Shown here in pieces: positions 35,118 through 46,470 of a DNA stretch of 64,000 nucleotides. The stretch is taken from the NCBI GenBank assembly GCA_031308135.1, contig JAHLJT010000631.1, forward strand, positions 195,352,685 through 195,416,684. The letters are read 5' to 3'. Positions within the stretch are counted from its first letter, which is position 1, and each line of letters starts with the position of its first letter. The notes under the pieces were generated by a model. That model saw only the letters and a list, made by a program, of their open reading frames with translations, was not told the DNA's origin and made no database searches. A program made the translations under genes and the position numbers. The DNA is from Acheta domesticus. Lineage: Eukaryota > Arthropoda > Insecta > Orthoptera > Gryllidae.

Positions 35118-35273
35118 TTACACTACGTTTTTTTTCCTTTTAGACTCACTAGGAAGAGTTTCACATGCATTCGGACTCGTATTATCATTATTTTCGTGGT
35201 GCAAAGGATTTGATATGATATGCTGATTTTCTTTGAAAATGCGTTGTTTAAAGATTCCTTTACATTTCGCCAT
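35118..35273 (-). pseudogene. N-terminal remnant of the same transposase
   Basis: The ATG at 35,271-35,273 opens MAKCKGIFKQRIFKENQH, a basic start resembling the F.GNQ-type N-terminus of the same TE family. It reads 51 codons to a stop after KRKKNVV. A one-base shift in the A-rich run would continue into a further 50 or so codons with ITFQKMATWQN, so the gene is frameshifted. About 200 bp separates it from the C-terminal remnant where several hundred codons are expected. Confidence 0.45.
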
Positions 35274-35713
35274 TGCAGAATATATGAGACATTTATTTTA
35301 ATTTTGTAGTCTATAACACATCATAATTGTTAATAAATTGAACTTTACTATACAACAACACATCAAGTCAGGCGTGCGGAAAAATTGTTAACTAAATAAA
35401 TGCATTTACAAATATTGGACTATCGCACAGACTGTTCTATCAGCACCTGCAGACAAAATTCCTTTACAAAAGTAAACAAAAACTAGCTTTCTGACAAAAT
35501 TATAACAAGAGATATAAGACGTTGTATGCGCGGAAGTACAGTAATGTTGCAGTCTGACAGTTGTCAGTGGAATCTTTAAAAATAAATTTCCTACACTTAC
35601 AGACGGAATAAATCAATTAATTTGGTCTAGAAATGTTCATAAAAGAACATATTATTTAATTATTCAAAAAAAGAAAATTCCATTTTTTTAAAAAAATTGG
35701 CCTACCGTCTCAC

Positions 35714-35786
35714 CTTAACTATGAAAAAAACATGCACCCCGCTTACGGGAAAATTACCTTACTAATCAATCAATCAGATAAGGGAA
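35714..35786 (+). mobile_element. SINE family A copy 6, 3' tail after the transposon
   Basis: Resumes with AAAAAAACATGCACC, CGCTTACGGGAAAATTACC and (AATC)n, the family 3' end. Confidence 0.85.
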
Positions 35787-35935
35787 AACGCAGAAAACTA
35801 CCGAGCGGAGCAGTCGGCAGCTAGAATTCTCCTTTAGACAGCGTGGCGTGTGCATTTCACTCAGTTATTTAGCTAGTGTCCAGAAAACAACACCGTCGCA
35901 TCGCGGTCAGCGACCCCGCAGAGGCAGTATCAATG
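35787..35935 (-). mobile_element. SINE family A fragment (copy 7)
   Basis: AAAACTACCGAGCGGAGCAG, CTAGAATTCTCCTTTAGACA and TTTAGCTAGTGTC match the 5' half on the minus strand. It joins the tail of copy 6 directly and ends at a CpG island. Confidence 0.8.
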
Positions 35936-36280
35936 CTGCCAGTGGATCATCGCAGGCGGTTGCAGCGAGCGAGCGAACGACGCGGCGCCGCACAGGCGGG
36001 AGAGGAAAATGCGGCCGCGGGGCGGGGAGCCCGGGGCTGCGCAGGGCCCCGAGTGGGCGCCGGCGAAACCCGGGAGGCCGAGGAGCGCCCGCCGAGGCAT
36101 CGGGATGCGAAAAGCGCGTCAAAAAGCGTAAATATGCGGAGGCGGAGGCGGCTGCGGCAGGGGACGAAGCGGGGGCAGCGGGCCCTGAGTGTATTGGTTT
36201 CTGCACGCCGCTCGCGGTTGCCGGGCGCTGTGGGTGGGGGGCGATGGGGCTGGCTCGTGAGTCCCGTGGGTTGCTGGGTC
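35936..36280. other. CpG island
   Basis: Very CpG-dense. The long ORF at 35,848-36,897 runs from the SINE through this island into the C-rich array and is not a gene. Confidence 0.55.
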
Positions 36281-37010
36281 TGCTCCGCCCTGCCGCGCCC
36301 CGCAATCCACCCCTCCCTCACGCCCCGCTTCATCGCGCCCCGCCCCGACGCATCCCGTCCCACCCTGCCCCGCCCTACTCTCGCCGACCCACCCATCCCT
36401 ATTTGACTTCACCCCTCCTACCCGGCCCACCTTCCATCCCACTCACCCCGCTCTACCCTCATCCCTCTTTACTCTGCTTCACTGCGGTCCATCCCGCCCT
36501 ACCCCGCCCAACCCCGCCCCACCTGCCCCACCCCGCCCCAACCCGCCCCACCCCGTCCCACCCCGCCCAACCCAGCCCAACCCCGCCCAACCCCGCCCAA
36601 CCCCGCCCTACCCCGCCCAACCCCGCCCAACCCCGCCCAACCCCGCCCAACTCCGCCCAACCCCGCCCAACCCCGCCCAACCCCGCCCAACCCCGCCCAA
36701 CCCCGCCCAACCCCGCCCAACCCCGCCCAACCCCGCCCAACCCCGCCCAACCCCGCCCAACCCCGCCCAACCCCGCCCAACCCCGCCCAACCCCGCCCAA
36801 CCCCGCCCAACCCCGCCCAACCCCGCCCAACCCCGCCCAACCCCGCCCAATCTCACCCAACAGCCCTGCCCAACAAACCCTGCCTCCCCAACGATAGTCC
36901 GACCTTTTCCCTCTCTCTTCCCCTCCCACCACTCCCTGCATCGTCCCGCAACGCCCCTTCCCTCCCCGCCACACCACGCTCCACCCTGCCCCGGCTCACC
37001 CCACCCCGGC
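36281..37010. repeat. C-rich island with 10-bp VNTR
   Basis: (CCCCGCCCAA)n occupies 36,521-36,850, about 33 units. Nineteen perfect consecutive copies run from 36,661 to 36,850. Decayed CCCCGCCCC/CCACC words flank it. The PNPAQPRPTP-type 10-residue repeats in the ORFs follow from the 10-bp period. Confidence 0.95.
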
Positions 37011-37340
37011 TTGACCCGGTCCGCCCGCGCCCATCAGCAATCAATGGCGACGGCGCGGCGGCGCGGCGGTGCGAAAAACCGAAATATCGCCCGCTCAGCA
37101 GTATCGTCGGATATCGGCCGCGACCGAAAGCTCGTCCACCCACCCGGGGCGCCCAGGCCGCGCCCCGCATCGCCCTCCCCCGCCCCCGGCGGCCGCGCTA
37201 TCTGACAGCAGGCCCCGCCCTCGCGCACAAGGACCTCCCTGAGGCCGCCCTGCGCTCCGGCTCACCTCCGCACACTCCATTATGCATGATTGGCCCCTCT
37301 ATGAGGGTGACGGAAGAATATGTGGGTCGATGCGCCGGCT
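37011..37340. other. CpG island, downstream shoulder
   Basis: CpG-rich to about 37,280, then CATTATGCATGATTGGCCCC, which combines an octamer-like and a CCAAT/Pbx-like word. No gene recognised. Confidence 0.4.
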
Positions 37341-38699
37341 ACGTGCGTGATATTAAAAAGTGTGAAATTTATTTGATGTCATGTGATTTATATGATATTT
37401 GTCGGTAGACGACACACGTTGCTCATCTAGCAGTGTGGTGTGATTTGAAGGTAACGTGCTGTTCACTCGAAAATGCACCGTACATCAAAATTTGGGATTA
37501 TAACTCACCATTGGGTTGTAATTTTTGAGTTGCTTTTGCGTTGAGTTATTGACCCAAGTTCTAAATAATGATTAGTTGATGAAATGTGAAGTTTTAAGGT
37601 TTTGTCTCACACGAGAGAGAATGTAAATGATGTATCGACGCTACATGTTTTGCCTGTACGCCCACAATAACACACAGCAAGAACTTTCTTTGTGCTAACC
37701 GATTATCACAATAATCATTACGAAATAAGACAATTAGATTTTCTGAGAATGCTTTTATCATATCAATTGTTATATTTAGAATACAAACTGTAGTAACTAT
37801 TAATTACAAACATCAAATCAAAATCTGATTTTATACAATAAAAATAATAATATTTTTAAAACAACTGCTTTACTTATAACGCTCTACGCGCCATTAAATT
37901 TTGTTTGATTGCCATTAGGTAACAGTCTAGAAACTGAAGAAGAGTAAATTAATGCGTAAGGCATAATATTTATTTGTCGAAATATTTGAGAAATAAAATC
38001 AAATGCCTCAGTCCTACTTCCTTTATTTTATAACAATTTTTCTACCTACATATTCAGCATGGTATATTCCACAGAGAAAGTGAAATATATTTTCCATAAT
38101 CAAATTGACTTTATTTAACTTAAATAATGTAATTGAGGTTTGGAAAGAAAATATTAAATAACTGATAATATTAATGGATCAAGGGGGTGTTAATTGCTAT
38201 GCATGAGATAGTTCAGAGAATAATATTTATAGAAATAAGTAATGCATGTTTGATTGCTGTCTAATAAAAGGTTCGTCATGAATTATAATAATTGGCGTAT
38301 TCTTGTGTGATCAGGTTTTCTAATTATCCGGGAATGGATTTCTATATCAGTAGAGATTTACTAAATAAACTAGTAACAATACTAATCTTTATGTTATCTT
38401 TAGTGTTTAGTTGTTTAACAAACGTTATCCTTATGTTTCACAATGTGTAGAGTTGAAAAATGCTACTTTTATTTTTCATAATTTGGGTTTTGGTTTATAT
38501 TTGAATAAAATTTCAGGTATTTTCCATATTTCTTATAAAATCAGTCCACGTAGAATATTAAGTTTGACAATGAGATTCCATTGAATTTTAAAAATGCATC
38601 TAAACATAAAGAACTTTAAAACAAAAGTAATTCCTTAAACATTAGTGTTTTGAAAATTAGAGAAACTGACAATGGGAAAGCAAGGTAATAAACTTCTTA
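37341..38699. other. AT-rich spacer
   Basis: Nothing recognised. Confidence 0.5.
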
Positions 38700-38945
38700 A
38701 TGTTTTGATTTATGTGAAGAATAAATCCACTCTCCGCCCCTCTGAGACCTTGTCTGAGGGGTATGAGTGTCCGTCATGGTGAAGGGTGGCGCGAGGAGGC
38801 AATGAATTATTGGATTTGCTTGACAGATGACCTTGAGACCTCCATGGTCTGTGGAAAACGCATATCGTTTCAGTAACCACATTAACCCTTCCCTTTACCG
38901 CCGAGGCTGCCACCCGGAAATTGCATGACGTCACAGATTTCGACA
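38700..38945. promoter_or_regulatory. GC-richer patch with perfect CRE
   Basis: TGACGTCA at 38,926-38,933 is the consensus CREB/ATF site, in a balanced-composition patch bounded by AT-rich DNA. TTAACCCTTCCCTTTACCGCC begins at about 38,883. Regulatory function is inferred from the motif only. Confidence 0.3.
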
Positions 38946-41900
38946 TCAGAATTTAACTTGTACAGCTCCTCACGTTGTCAGTAACAATCTAGTCAAAATA
39001 CTGTGTTCGTTCAGTTCCAATAATATCTCTAATTAAACAAGTAAAATGTCAAAAGTAGCTCAATCAGGCAGTGTAAAATTAGAAGTTATATTTCAGAATT
39101 TAAAGATGTTTGTGAACTGACAATAAAATATTATTTTATCATAGTCGTTTTGTATCATATGAAGTCCATATTCAACTCCATATTTTGATAAAACTAATTG
39201 CATATATATTTACATATTTCAAATACTTTTAGTCCGTATAAATCCGTTCCCTGATAATTATATAAAATAATTATCTACAAGTTACTACAATTTCATTTAT
39301 CTCAAAATGACTTCTATTAATATCAAAGAATAAATTGTTTTTCGAGATTAATAGGGCAAACTTGCATTATTACAAATTAACAAAGCGTCTTAGCACATAC
39401 CTCAGACAATATACGTCTGTAAATGTACATCATATTTTATTCGTTATTGAATATCCTAAGATAGTCAACACGAAAAATATCACCTAAAAGTCATTTTGGT
39501 AATGCAGCAAATTGTCTATATATCATACGGATAGGAATTTCCCTCCCAAATGCGGGATTAAATGTAGAAGCTATTCTGCGGTCGGTTGCGCCACAACCCG
39601 TAATCCATTACTGGCTTCCACCGCAAAATTTGTGAACGTCGTTGTTTTTGTAAAAAAAATACTCATTTCTACCAGTTGAAAAAATTATTCTGTGGTGAAA
39701 TGTTCTGATAAAGAACTTCTATTATGTGGGCATATATTCTATAATAAAAAATCATTGTTTTTTGGAACGTCAACAATGTCAAGGAAACACTGATGTAAAC
39801 ACTGTATTTTTATGGAATTATATAATTTTAATGATTGTATTACTAAAAAATATTTGAAGTCCCTTCTATTTGGTAATGTTAGCAACATTCAAAAGCACTC
39901 CATATTTAGGTGATCTTTTCATGTAGCAAAATGATTCTTCCTACTGAAACGGTACGGGGATTGTTTCTCTATATACCTACTTACTTATTATTTATCTTGA
40001 CTCATTTACAGATTTACTTATAACTGCAGGAGCAAGTGACCTACCACCGTGAACCATTTACAGAAATTTCTAGGATCGTGGGGTGCGAATCCGCCTATAC
40101 AGGATACAGTATTCATCGTAATTGCAGGATATTAATGCGTAACAAAAAAATAAAGAAAGAAAATGAGAATTCTGGTATCAAAGCCACCATCAATTAGCGT
40201 ATTGGGTTTATTCATTAACTATTACTGGCATCGTTACCGCCTCTCATCAATGACATCGTTAAGAAAACACACAAAAAAAAATACCTTTGAAACATAAGCA
40301 GTAGACAAATCAACACATAATATTTACATCACGTACACTTAACATTTAAAATATTCATTCATATTGCGCGCATTTCCTTTAACTATGGCCGTATTTACAA
40401 TTACTTTTAAGAATTATTAGTTCTTTCCTTCGTTTCTCAACTCATAACTTGGCCTTCTTACACACGTTTATGCCGACAGTCAATCAGAAAAAAAACTAAA
40501 TCACTTCCCTTGTAAAGCTTCGGCAACGCTTGATACCACATCTCCAATCAAACCAGCTTCATCATCTCGCTTCCATAGGTCTGGATTTCCATTACAATGT
40601 CCGTGATTTCCATCGTTCACCTCACTAACAAAATTTCAGCACACTCTGAACGCCTTCTCCATTCCGACACCTTCATAACGTGCACCGCCCTCTACGACAC
40701 CCGTATGCCGTTTGGTACACTAGCTGCTTGCATTCACCACCAAAGCTTGTAGGAAAAACAACAAACTGTCTCTTTCGTATTTTGTCCCAGGCATTGTTCG
40801 TGGAGAAAATTGCGTTTTCTCCCTTAGTCTGACACGTATTCATTTACAATTTTGAAATCAATTACTTATGAAATTTATTCGAGCGTCCCACCTCCTTAAA
40901 CACTTCAAAACTCTTCTTATTTAGCTATTTTACTATGACTTGCACCTTTACTTACATGATGTGAGCCATTCACTTGTCTGATGATGTCACTAAAAATTAA
41001 TACAATTTTGCAAAATTTCGATTATTCTCGCATCTATTGCTCATTATTGCTATTGCTCACTATTGCTATCACAATGTAAAATATCCTTATTTATTTGTCG
41101 TTTTCTGCTCGAATTTTCACTTAATTTTGTGACACTGGCGTAATAACATACAAAAGTTCCTACGTCTGCGTGCCGTCGTTTGTCACTTTCACAATGCAGT
41201 TATTTTTCCTTTGCTAAAACATTCCAAATATGGATTTGTTTCGGCATGTCCATGTGAACCGTCACACTACTAAAGTACACAAATGTTTATAAAATATTTA
41301 ATATTAATTTCTGTCAATAATATGCGTAATAAGCGAATTATAAAAACACATGTTTTGAGAATAATTTCAATTATTTCATTTTTTATTGATAATTTTCCTA
41401 TTACATTCACAAGAATGTATTCCGAGTGTTTTCAACCGAAACATAGCGGTAGTTATGTACATTTGTAGAAATAATTTGCGGTGCAAAACGCGATTGGGTT
41501 CATTTCGTCAAAAATCTCGTATACGTAGCAAGTGCACAACTAACCTATTTACAATTTTGTAATTTTTTTCATACTCCGAAAATCATTTGTTGAAGAGTCA
41601 GTTTGCTTAGAAAAAATCAACGCGTTTAGTGAATTCATGGGATACATTCAGTATCAAACGAAAACGCAGCAAATTTGATAGTTTAAGAACTTCACGTATA
41701 TACGAAACGAAACAAATTTTTCATTTTTGTTTAAACTTAAAATTAACAAGCGGCAAAATATGTAACTTAAAATTACCTCCCGTATGTTTTAAAAATTATA
41801 CGTGATAGAGAAACTGGGATGGCAAACATATTATTAAGTGGTTCAGTACCAGAGCTGTCTGGCCCACAGAAGTCCTTATTCCTATGAAGTATGGCTCTGA

Positions 41901-42529
41901 ATGATGCACTATTAGTGCCATAATACTTTATCCTTGTGAATAAATGTTCTCAAATGGATAGTTTGAGCTAATGAACCATTCATTCAGAAGGATTAAAAAT
42001 TTTGGTACTTATACAACTGATAGTTCAGAGCCTTGTTGTAGGGAAATGTGTTTTCACAGCCTAGTGGGTTAGATAACTCTGACACTGATCCACTCAGTTG
42101 TTTCCTAGAAAATACTAAATGTTTTAATTTTCCTCCCTACACTGTAGAATAGAGAGAAGTATTGAAATCGTCTCAACACGAACTCAAATATTTGGTCGTA
42201 AATACCGTTTTGAAGGTACTTTTAAGCTATCGTGTTATACACCTCAAGAGCAAGATCTATTAATGCTGGATCAAGCGGAGAAGAGATACCCTAAATTTAT
42301 TATTTTTTATTTTATTTTTAGTCATCAAATGTTCCGTATCGGGCAATTCACCTCTTAATAGATGGTAGTTAAATTCTACAAGGGTTGCCTTGTAGTTGGG
42401 TTTACTGTCATTATTGCACATGTGTTTACAATTGAAATTTCAACAATACGAGTACAAATTCTGGATATTAATTTACAGAAATAATGACTCCTAATGAAGT
42501 TTATCTGGTTAAATATATTTACAATTTTT
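38946..42529. other. AT-rich spacer
   Basis: A more balanced segment at 40,500-40,860 could be an old repeat. Nothing else recognised on either strand. Confidence 0.45.
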
Positions 42530-42838
42530 TTGTTTTATTTTTTGTAAAACTTCCTCTTTGTTCTATTGTGAGCCAGTATTGCCCATCGGGGTCCTGCTGT
42601 CTCTTTAAAGCTGTCCTGCCATCTTTCCTTCTGCCTCCCTTCATGTCTCCAACCTGATCTTGGGTACCACAACGTTACTGCATGTTCCCATTGGTAATAT
42701 TTTTTGCCTCATGATGTTTCCGCCCCATTTCCATTTTAGTTTTTCAGCTTGTTGTATTGCGTCATGTACCTTTGTTTTGTTTCTTATGACTTCGCTTGGT
42801 ATATAATATTTTAGTGCAATGTTCATTATTTTCAACTT
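42530..42838 (-). mobile_element. LINE reverse-transcriptase C-terminus, degraded
   Basis: One frame (42,641-42,835) gives IRNKTKVHDAIQQAEKLKW followed by KWGGNIMRQK. After a one-base shift the reading is TLWYPRSGWRHEGRQKERWQ, then DSFKETAGPRWAILAHNRTK and a stop. This is the classic tail of endonuclease-type LINE polyproteins (W.GHI.R, GR...RW.D..K..AG..W...A..R). The 5' part is gone, consistent with a 5'-truncated insertion. It is not obviously the same family as the LINE at the window start. Confidence 0.85.
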
Positions 42839-43851
42839 GATTTGTTTGACATCTTGTTAATTTAATACTCAAAATTAGGTACCAGAAAGTGGGGATGACT
42901 GTAGTTGGCTGAGGGATGGATGTGTAACTCATTCAGAATTGTGTTAGATTAAAAGCTTTTCAGTTGCAATTTAGTAAATACGTAAGGAGTAAGGTGTAGT
43001 TGCGTCGTTACGAGAATCAATAATACATTTTAATTTTGGGGGTAATTAATGAAGCGTCTATGATATTTAACAAATTTTCTGAAAAATTGCTATTTTTTTG
43101 CATGAATAGAGAGAAGTGCATTTACAAATATGGTATTGTCCGATTTCATTAAGACTTGAAATTTTGAAAATGCAGGAAGTTCAACCTTTTTCTTGATTCT
43201 GATACCTCATTAACGTAGAAACCAATACTAAAGTCATAAATTCTTTCTCAATGCTTTCTGTCTCTTAATTGTTGATCTTTATACGATGTCACGCACTTAA
43301 AAATTATGAATGTTATTGAGTAGTTTCAGTAAGAGAAGGAAAATTTTCGCAATTCTATGGATTCTCATTAGACTATATTTGTATTTCTATGTTAAAATAT
43401 TTCCGTCATTTGAAACAATATTTTCGTTTCAATTTTTAGAAGAAACTTGAAATGACAAGATAGCACTTGTAATTTTATCAGATGTTAGTAAGATTCACTT
43501 ACTCAGATATGTTCATAAACAACTGAAGTTTGTTACCGTAACTATCAATCAAGTGATTAATAATAAATAAAGCAAGTTTTATTTATTACTGTGTTTTACC
43601 GTCCATTTAAGCAAGTTGCTATAGGTGATTTTGCAAACTATTATCAGCACTCAAGATCCGAAACGTAATGAACAACTCCTCATTTTTCTGCAATTATTTA
43701 TGTGTAAGTTATTTTAGATACACCAATGAGAGGTCACTTGATAATTATGATATCCCTGTGTATCTTGCTCTCCTCCAAAGGAAGCACGGTGGGTGTGGGG
43801 CTCAGCACTGGGAGAAATGCATTGCTGGATAAAGCGTGGTAGTACAGATCA
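42839..43851. other. AT-rich spacer
   Basis: Nothing recognised. Confidence 0.5.
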
Positions 43852-44767
43852 TACAGTAAATCTTGCTCAATGCGGAACCTCAAGGAAGCAGAATTTTTCC
43901 GCATTAGACAAGATTCCGCTTTATAAAAATGAAGTAAAAATTCTCTAAGAATACAGCACAAAACTATGTACAGTTCAAAGAAAATTCGTTATATATTGTG
44001 AGAGAATAAATTTCTCTCACAATAATTTTGATACCTTTATATTGTTGATTCATTGTGAATGGTGTATATGTATGTTATTACAAACACTACTTGAAAATAC
44101 TCCTACTACAGTATATCTTGCACTCTTAAACCATTCCCACACTATTTCGTTTACTTCATTATCGGTTTTTTTCGTTGTTCTCTTCATCTCATCTCGGTCA
44201 CATAAACATGTTTTGCCACATTTTAACTTCGACATTAATTCCCGCACTGACAGTTTGTCCTTTTCTTTAGCTTCAATTATTTTAACTTTATCGTTTAGCG
44301 AGAAAGACGCATATGATTTAGCCATCTTCACACTACGGTTCCTCAATTTCTATTGACGAAAATTTTCCCTTTGTACTGCGACGGTAAGCTTCCTCTGCCC
44401 TTCACACCAAACCCCAGCACGTAATTATCTTTTCCATGAAACTGTCCAAAAATGAATGAAGAAATTTTCAGAAATCCCCCGCGACGCCTGCGCAAAATCC
44501 TTTCACCCTTACCTGAGCTCGCGCACCAGGCGCCTGCAAACAATAAACGAGGAAAATGCCAGAAATATGGATGCGTTTCCGCTTTAAGGACATACTTTTT
44601 GACAACACACATAAGATATTTGTGTCCGTTTCCACGTCGGACAGATTCCGCATTATACAATGAAATACTGTAAAATTTACACATATGTTCGCCAGGACCT
44701 CGGTTTCTGTTCACATTGGACAGATTTTCGCCGTATACACGTTCCGTACTGAGGAAGTTTTACTGTA
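43852..44767 (-). mobile_element. pogo/Tigger-like DNA transposon, internally deleted
   Basis: TA dinucleotides flank ends starting CAGTAAA. Including the TA, the left end (from 43,852) and the right end (from 44,767, reversed) agree at 24 of 30 positions: TACAGTAAA-CTT-CTCA-T-CGGAAC. TA duplication and CAGT termini are pogo hallmarks. TCCGCATTAGACAAG near the left end and several CGGA words fit pogo subterminal repeats. At 916 bp it keeps only the DNA-binding part of the transposase. Confidence 0.88.
44050..44346 (-). pseudogene. N-terminal CENP-B/psq-type helix-turn-helix of a Tigger-like transposase
   Basis: The 98-codon frame begins RNRSVKMAKSYASFSLNDKV and continues KIIEAKEKDKLSVRELMSKL, then KCGKT. 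This is the first DNA-binding domain (CENP-B N, pipsqueak-like) that recognises the transposon ends. It is followed by NEVNEIVWEWFKSAR, the start of the second helix-turn-helix domain. Compared with family members, about ten residues are missing after KCGKT, and reading is lost after the SAR block at a deletion junction. The DDE catalytic domain is absent. It could bind TIRs without catalysing transposition. Confidence 0.82.
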
Positions 44768-44852
44768 ACAGCAGATAGAATTCTGCTAAACACTAAGCGT
44801 ACGAATCGTGCTTATTCCCTGTCTGCAATCGTAGTTTTTTGAATTAGGGACC

Positions 44853-45127
44853 TCTCTCCTTACACACAGACTCTCACATACGCAATACACGCGGCTGTTA
44901 CATACCAATCATGTCGGGAGACCAGTCAGTAGTCAAGATCGAGTCCCGACTGAGGGACTGCCGTATAGAAAACATGGGGTTTACTCCATGGGTTTTACTC
45001 CTGAAGGGGTAAACCCAGCCAGCTGACATGTAGGTCGGCGCCGAATATCACCAACCAGAGGGATCACTTCCACCTTCCTGGATATAACATCCACCACATT
45101 CACGGGACTGAATTCCTCAGTCGTTTA
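44853..45127 (+). mobile_element. SINE family A fragment (copy 8, 3' part)
   Basis: CATGTCGGGAGACCAGTC, GTAGGTCGGCGCCGAATATC and TTCACGGGACTGAATTCC match the family 3' half. A 14-bp tandem duplication (ATGGGGTTTACTCC / ATGGGTTTTACTCC) lies near 44,972-45,000. The 5' half and tail are lost. A C-rich island follows. Confidence 0.78.
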
Positions 45128-46470
45128 CACACATACACACACACACGGGAACAATAAATTGTCATCTGAATTGGGAAAATGAACCTGAGCCGTTGAGAGT
45201 GTGGCGGGACGTGCGTAGGCCGTGCACCGGCGATGCCTGAGACAGGAAGCGCCGGGCTAATCCTCCCGCCACCGCCGCCGACTCGCGCAATTTGCTGTTT
45301 ATTCCGTGTTCTCTGATTTACGGCGGGGCGATAAACGGTCCACCGCCTCGCGCGCCCGCGTGCGCACTTCAACCCCCCCCCTTCCGTCGCGCGGCGCCCT
45401 TCGGCGGAAGCGGCGGGTTATGGGCGCGCAGCGGCTTTTAATCGACGCCGCGATGTCCCGCGCCGCCCAGCGCTTCCCCGGTTTGCCGCACGCTGTCCTG
45501 CTTCGCCCCGCGCCTCACCACCCCGTCTGGACCGCGTCACGTCGCCTTGCCGCAGCCTGTGCTTTGACCCATGCTCTGTCCATTCCCCAACCACACCACA
45601 CCCCTCCCTTCCCCGTCCCCTCCACGCTTTGATCAACACCCGCCCACGATCCACCATGAACGCAACCCACCCCCACACCTCACCCACGCTTCACCAGCGG
45701 TTGTGGCTCACCCCTCTACCCCATTCCCCCGTCGAATCGCTCTCCAAACTGCCACCTCCGCCTCGAATGCCCCCTCCTCCCCCATCCCCACTTCCCCGTC
45801 CCGCTTCGCCCCCACTCCCACTCTTACCCCACCTTACTTTCCCCTCCACACCCCCGCTCCCACTTCCCCTCCGCTCCTCACTCTAGTTTCGCCTCCTCCC
45901 CACCCCACTTCCTCTCCTCTCCTCCTTAATTCTGCACCTCCTCCCCCACTTTGCCCTCCTTACCCGCTCCCAATTCCTCTCCTCTCCCAACTCCCACTTC
46001 CCTTACGCCCTTCCGCCCTTCTCCTCTCTCATCTTTCCCACACAACGTCCGCCCAGCCCCGCTTCATCCCACACCGTCCTTGCTCTCTCCTTCCCTCCCT
46101 GACCCCCCTAATCCACCCCTCCTCAGGCCTCTCGTGCAGCAGTGCCTTCCCCGCCCTTCCCACCCATCCTCACTGCGCGCCGAACTCCCAACCACTCTGC
46201 AGTCCCGTGTCACTCGTTCCCCCTACGACCCGTGTGTATCTCCACAACGCCCCTCGGCGTCGACAGATGACGAGCGATGTCCGCACGCGAAAGCGACGCT
46301 GATGGCGGATTGCGACACTCAAATCATAATAAAACGCAGGACTCGGCCTCCCGAAGCGTCGGCTGCTGCGCACGACTGCGCGCCCCACGTGACCACCTGG
46401 ATCGCGTTTGATTGGACGAGCGCTTTGCTCAATTTTGTGGCTTCTCGTAGGGCTTTCGCTTCACGTGGAT
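45128..46470. other. C-rich, CpG island
   Basis: 45,180-45,500 is CpG-dense; 45,500-46,230 is C/T-rich and G-poor on the plus strand; 46,230-46,470 is CpG-rich with CACGTG at 46,386-46,391 and 46,462-46,467. Long proline/leucine/serine ORFs across it are compositional. No gene recognised. Confidence 0.6.

Larger units (their letters stand above)
34285..35713 (-). mobile_element. DNA transposon, internally deleted, 15-bp perfect TIRs, inserted in a SINE
   Basis: GTGAGACGGTAGGCC at 34,285-34,299 is repeated inverted at 35,699-35,713. The flanks CTTAAT (34,279-34,284) and CTTAAC (35,714-35,719) look like a 6-bp target duplication with one change. The 1,429-bp element holds only the two ends of a transposase gene on the minus strand. 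The catalytic middle is missing, so it is non-autonomous. I cannot assign the superfamily firmly; the peptide ends recall a widespread eukaryotic Mutator-like group. Confidence 0.85.

Noticed and set aside
35848..36897. 349-codon plus-strand ORF
   Set aside because: It starts inside a SINE fragment, crosses a CpG island and ends in the 10-bp array; its second half is pure repeat.
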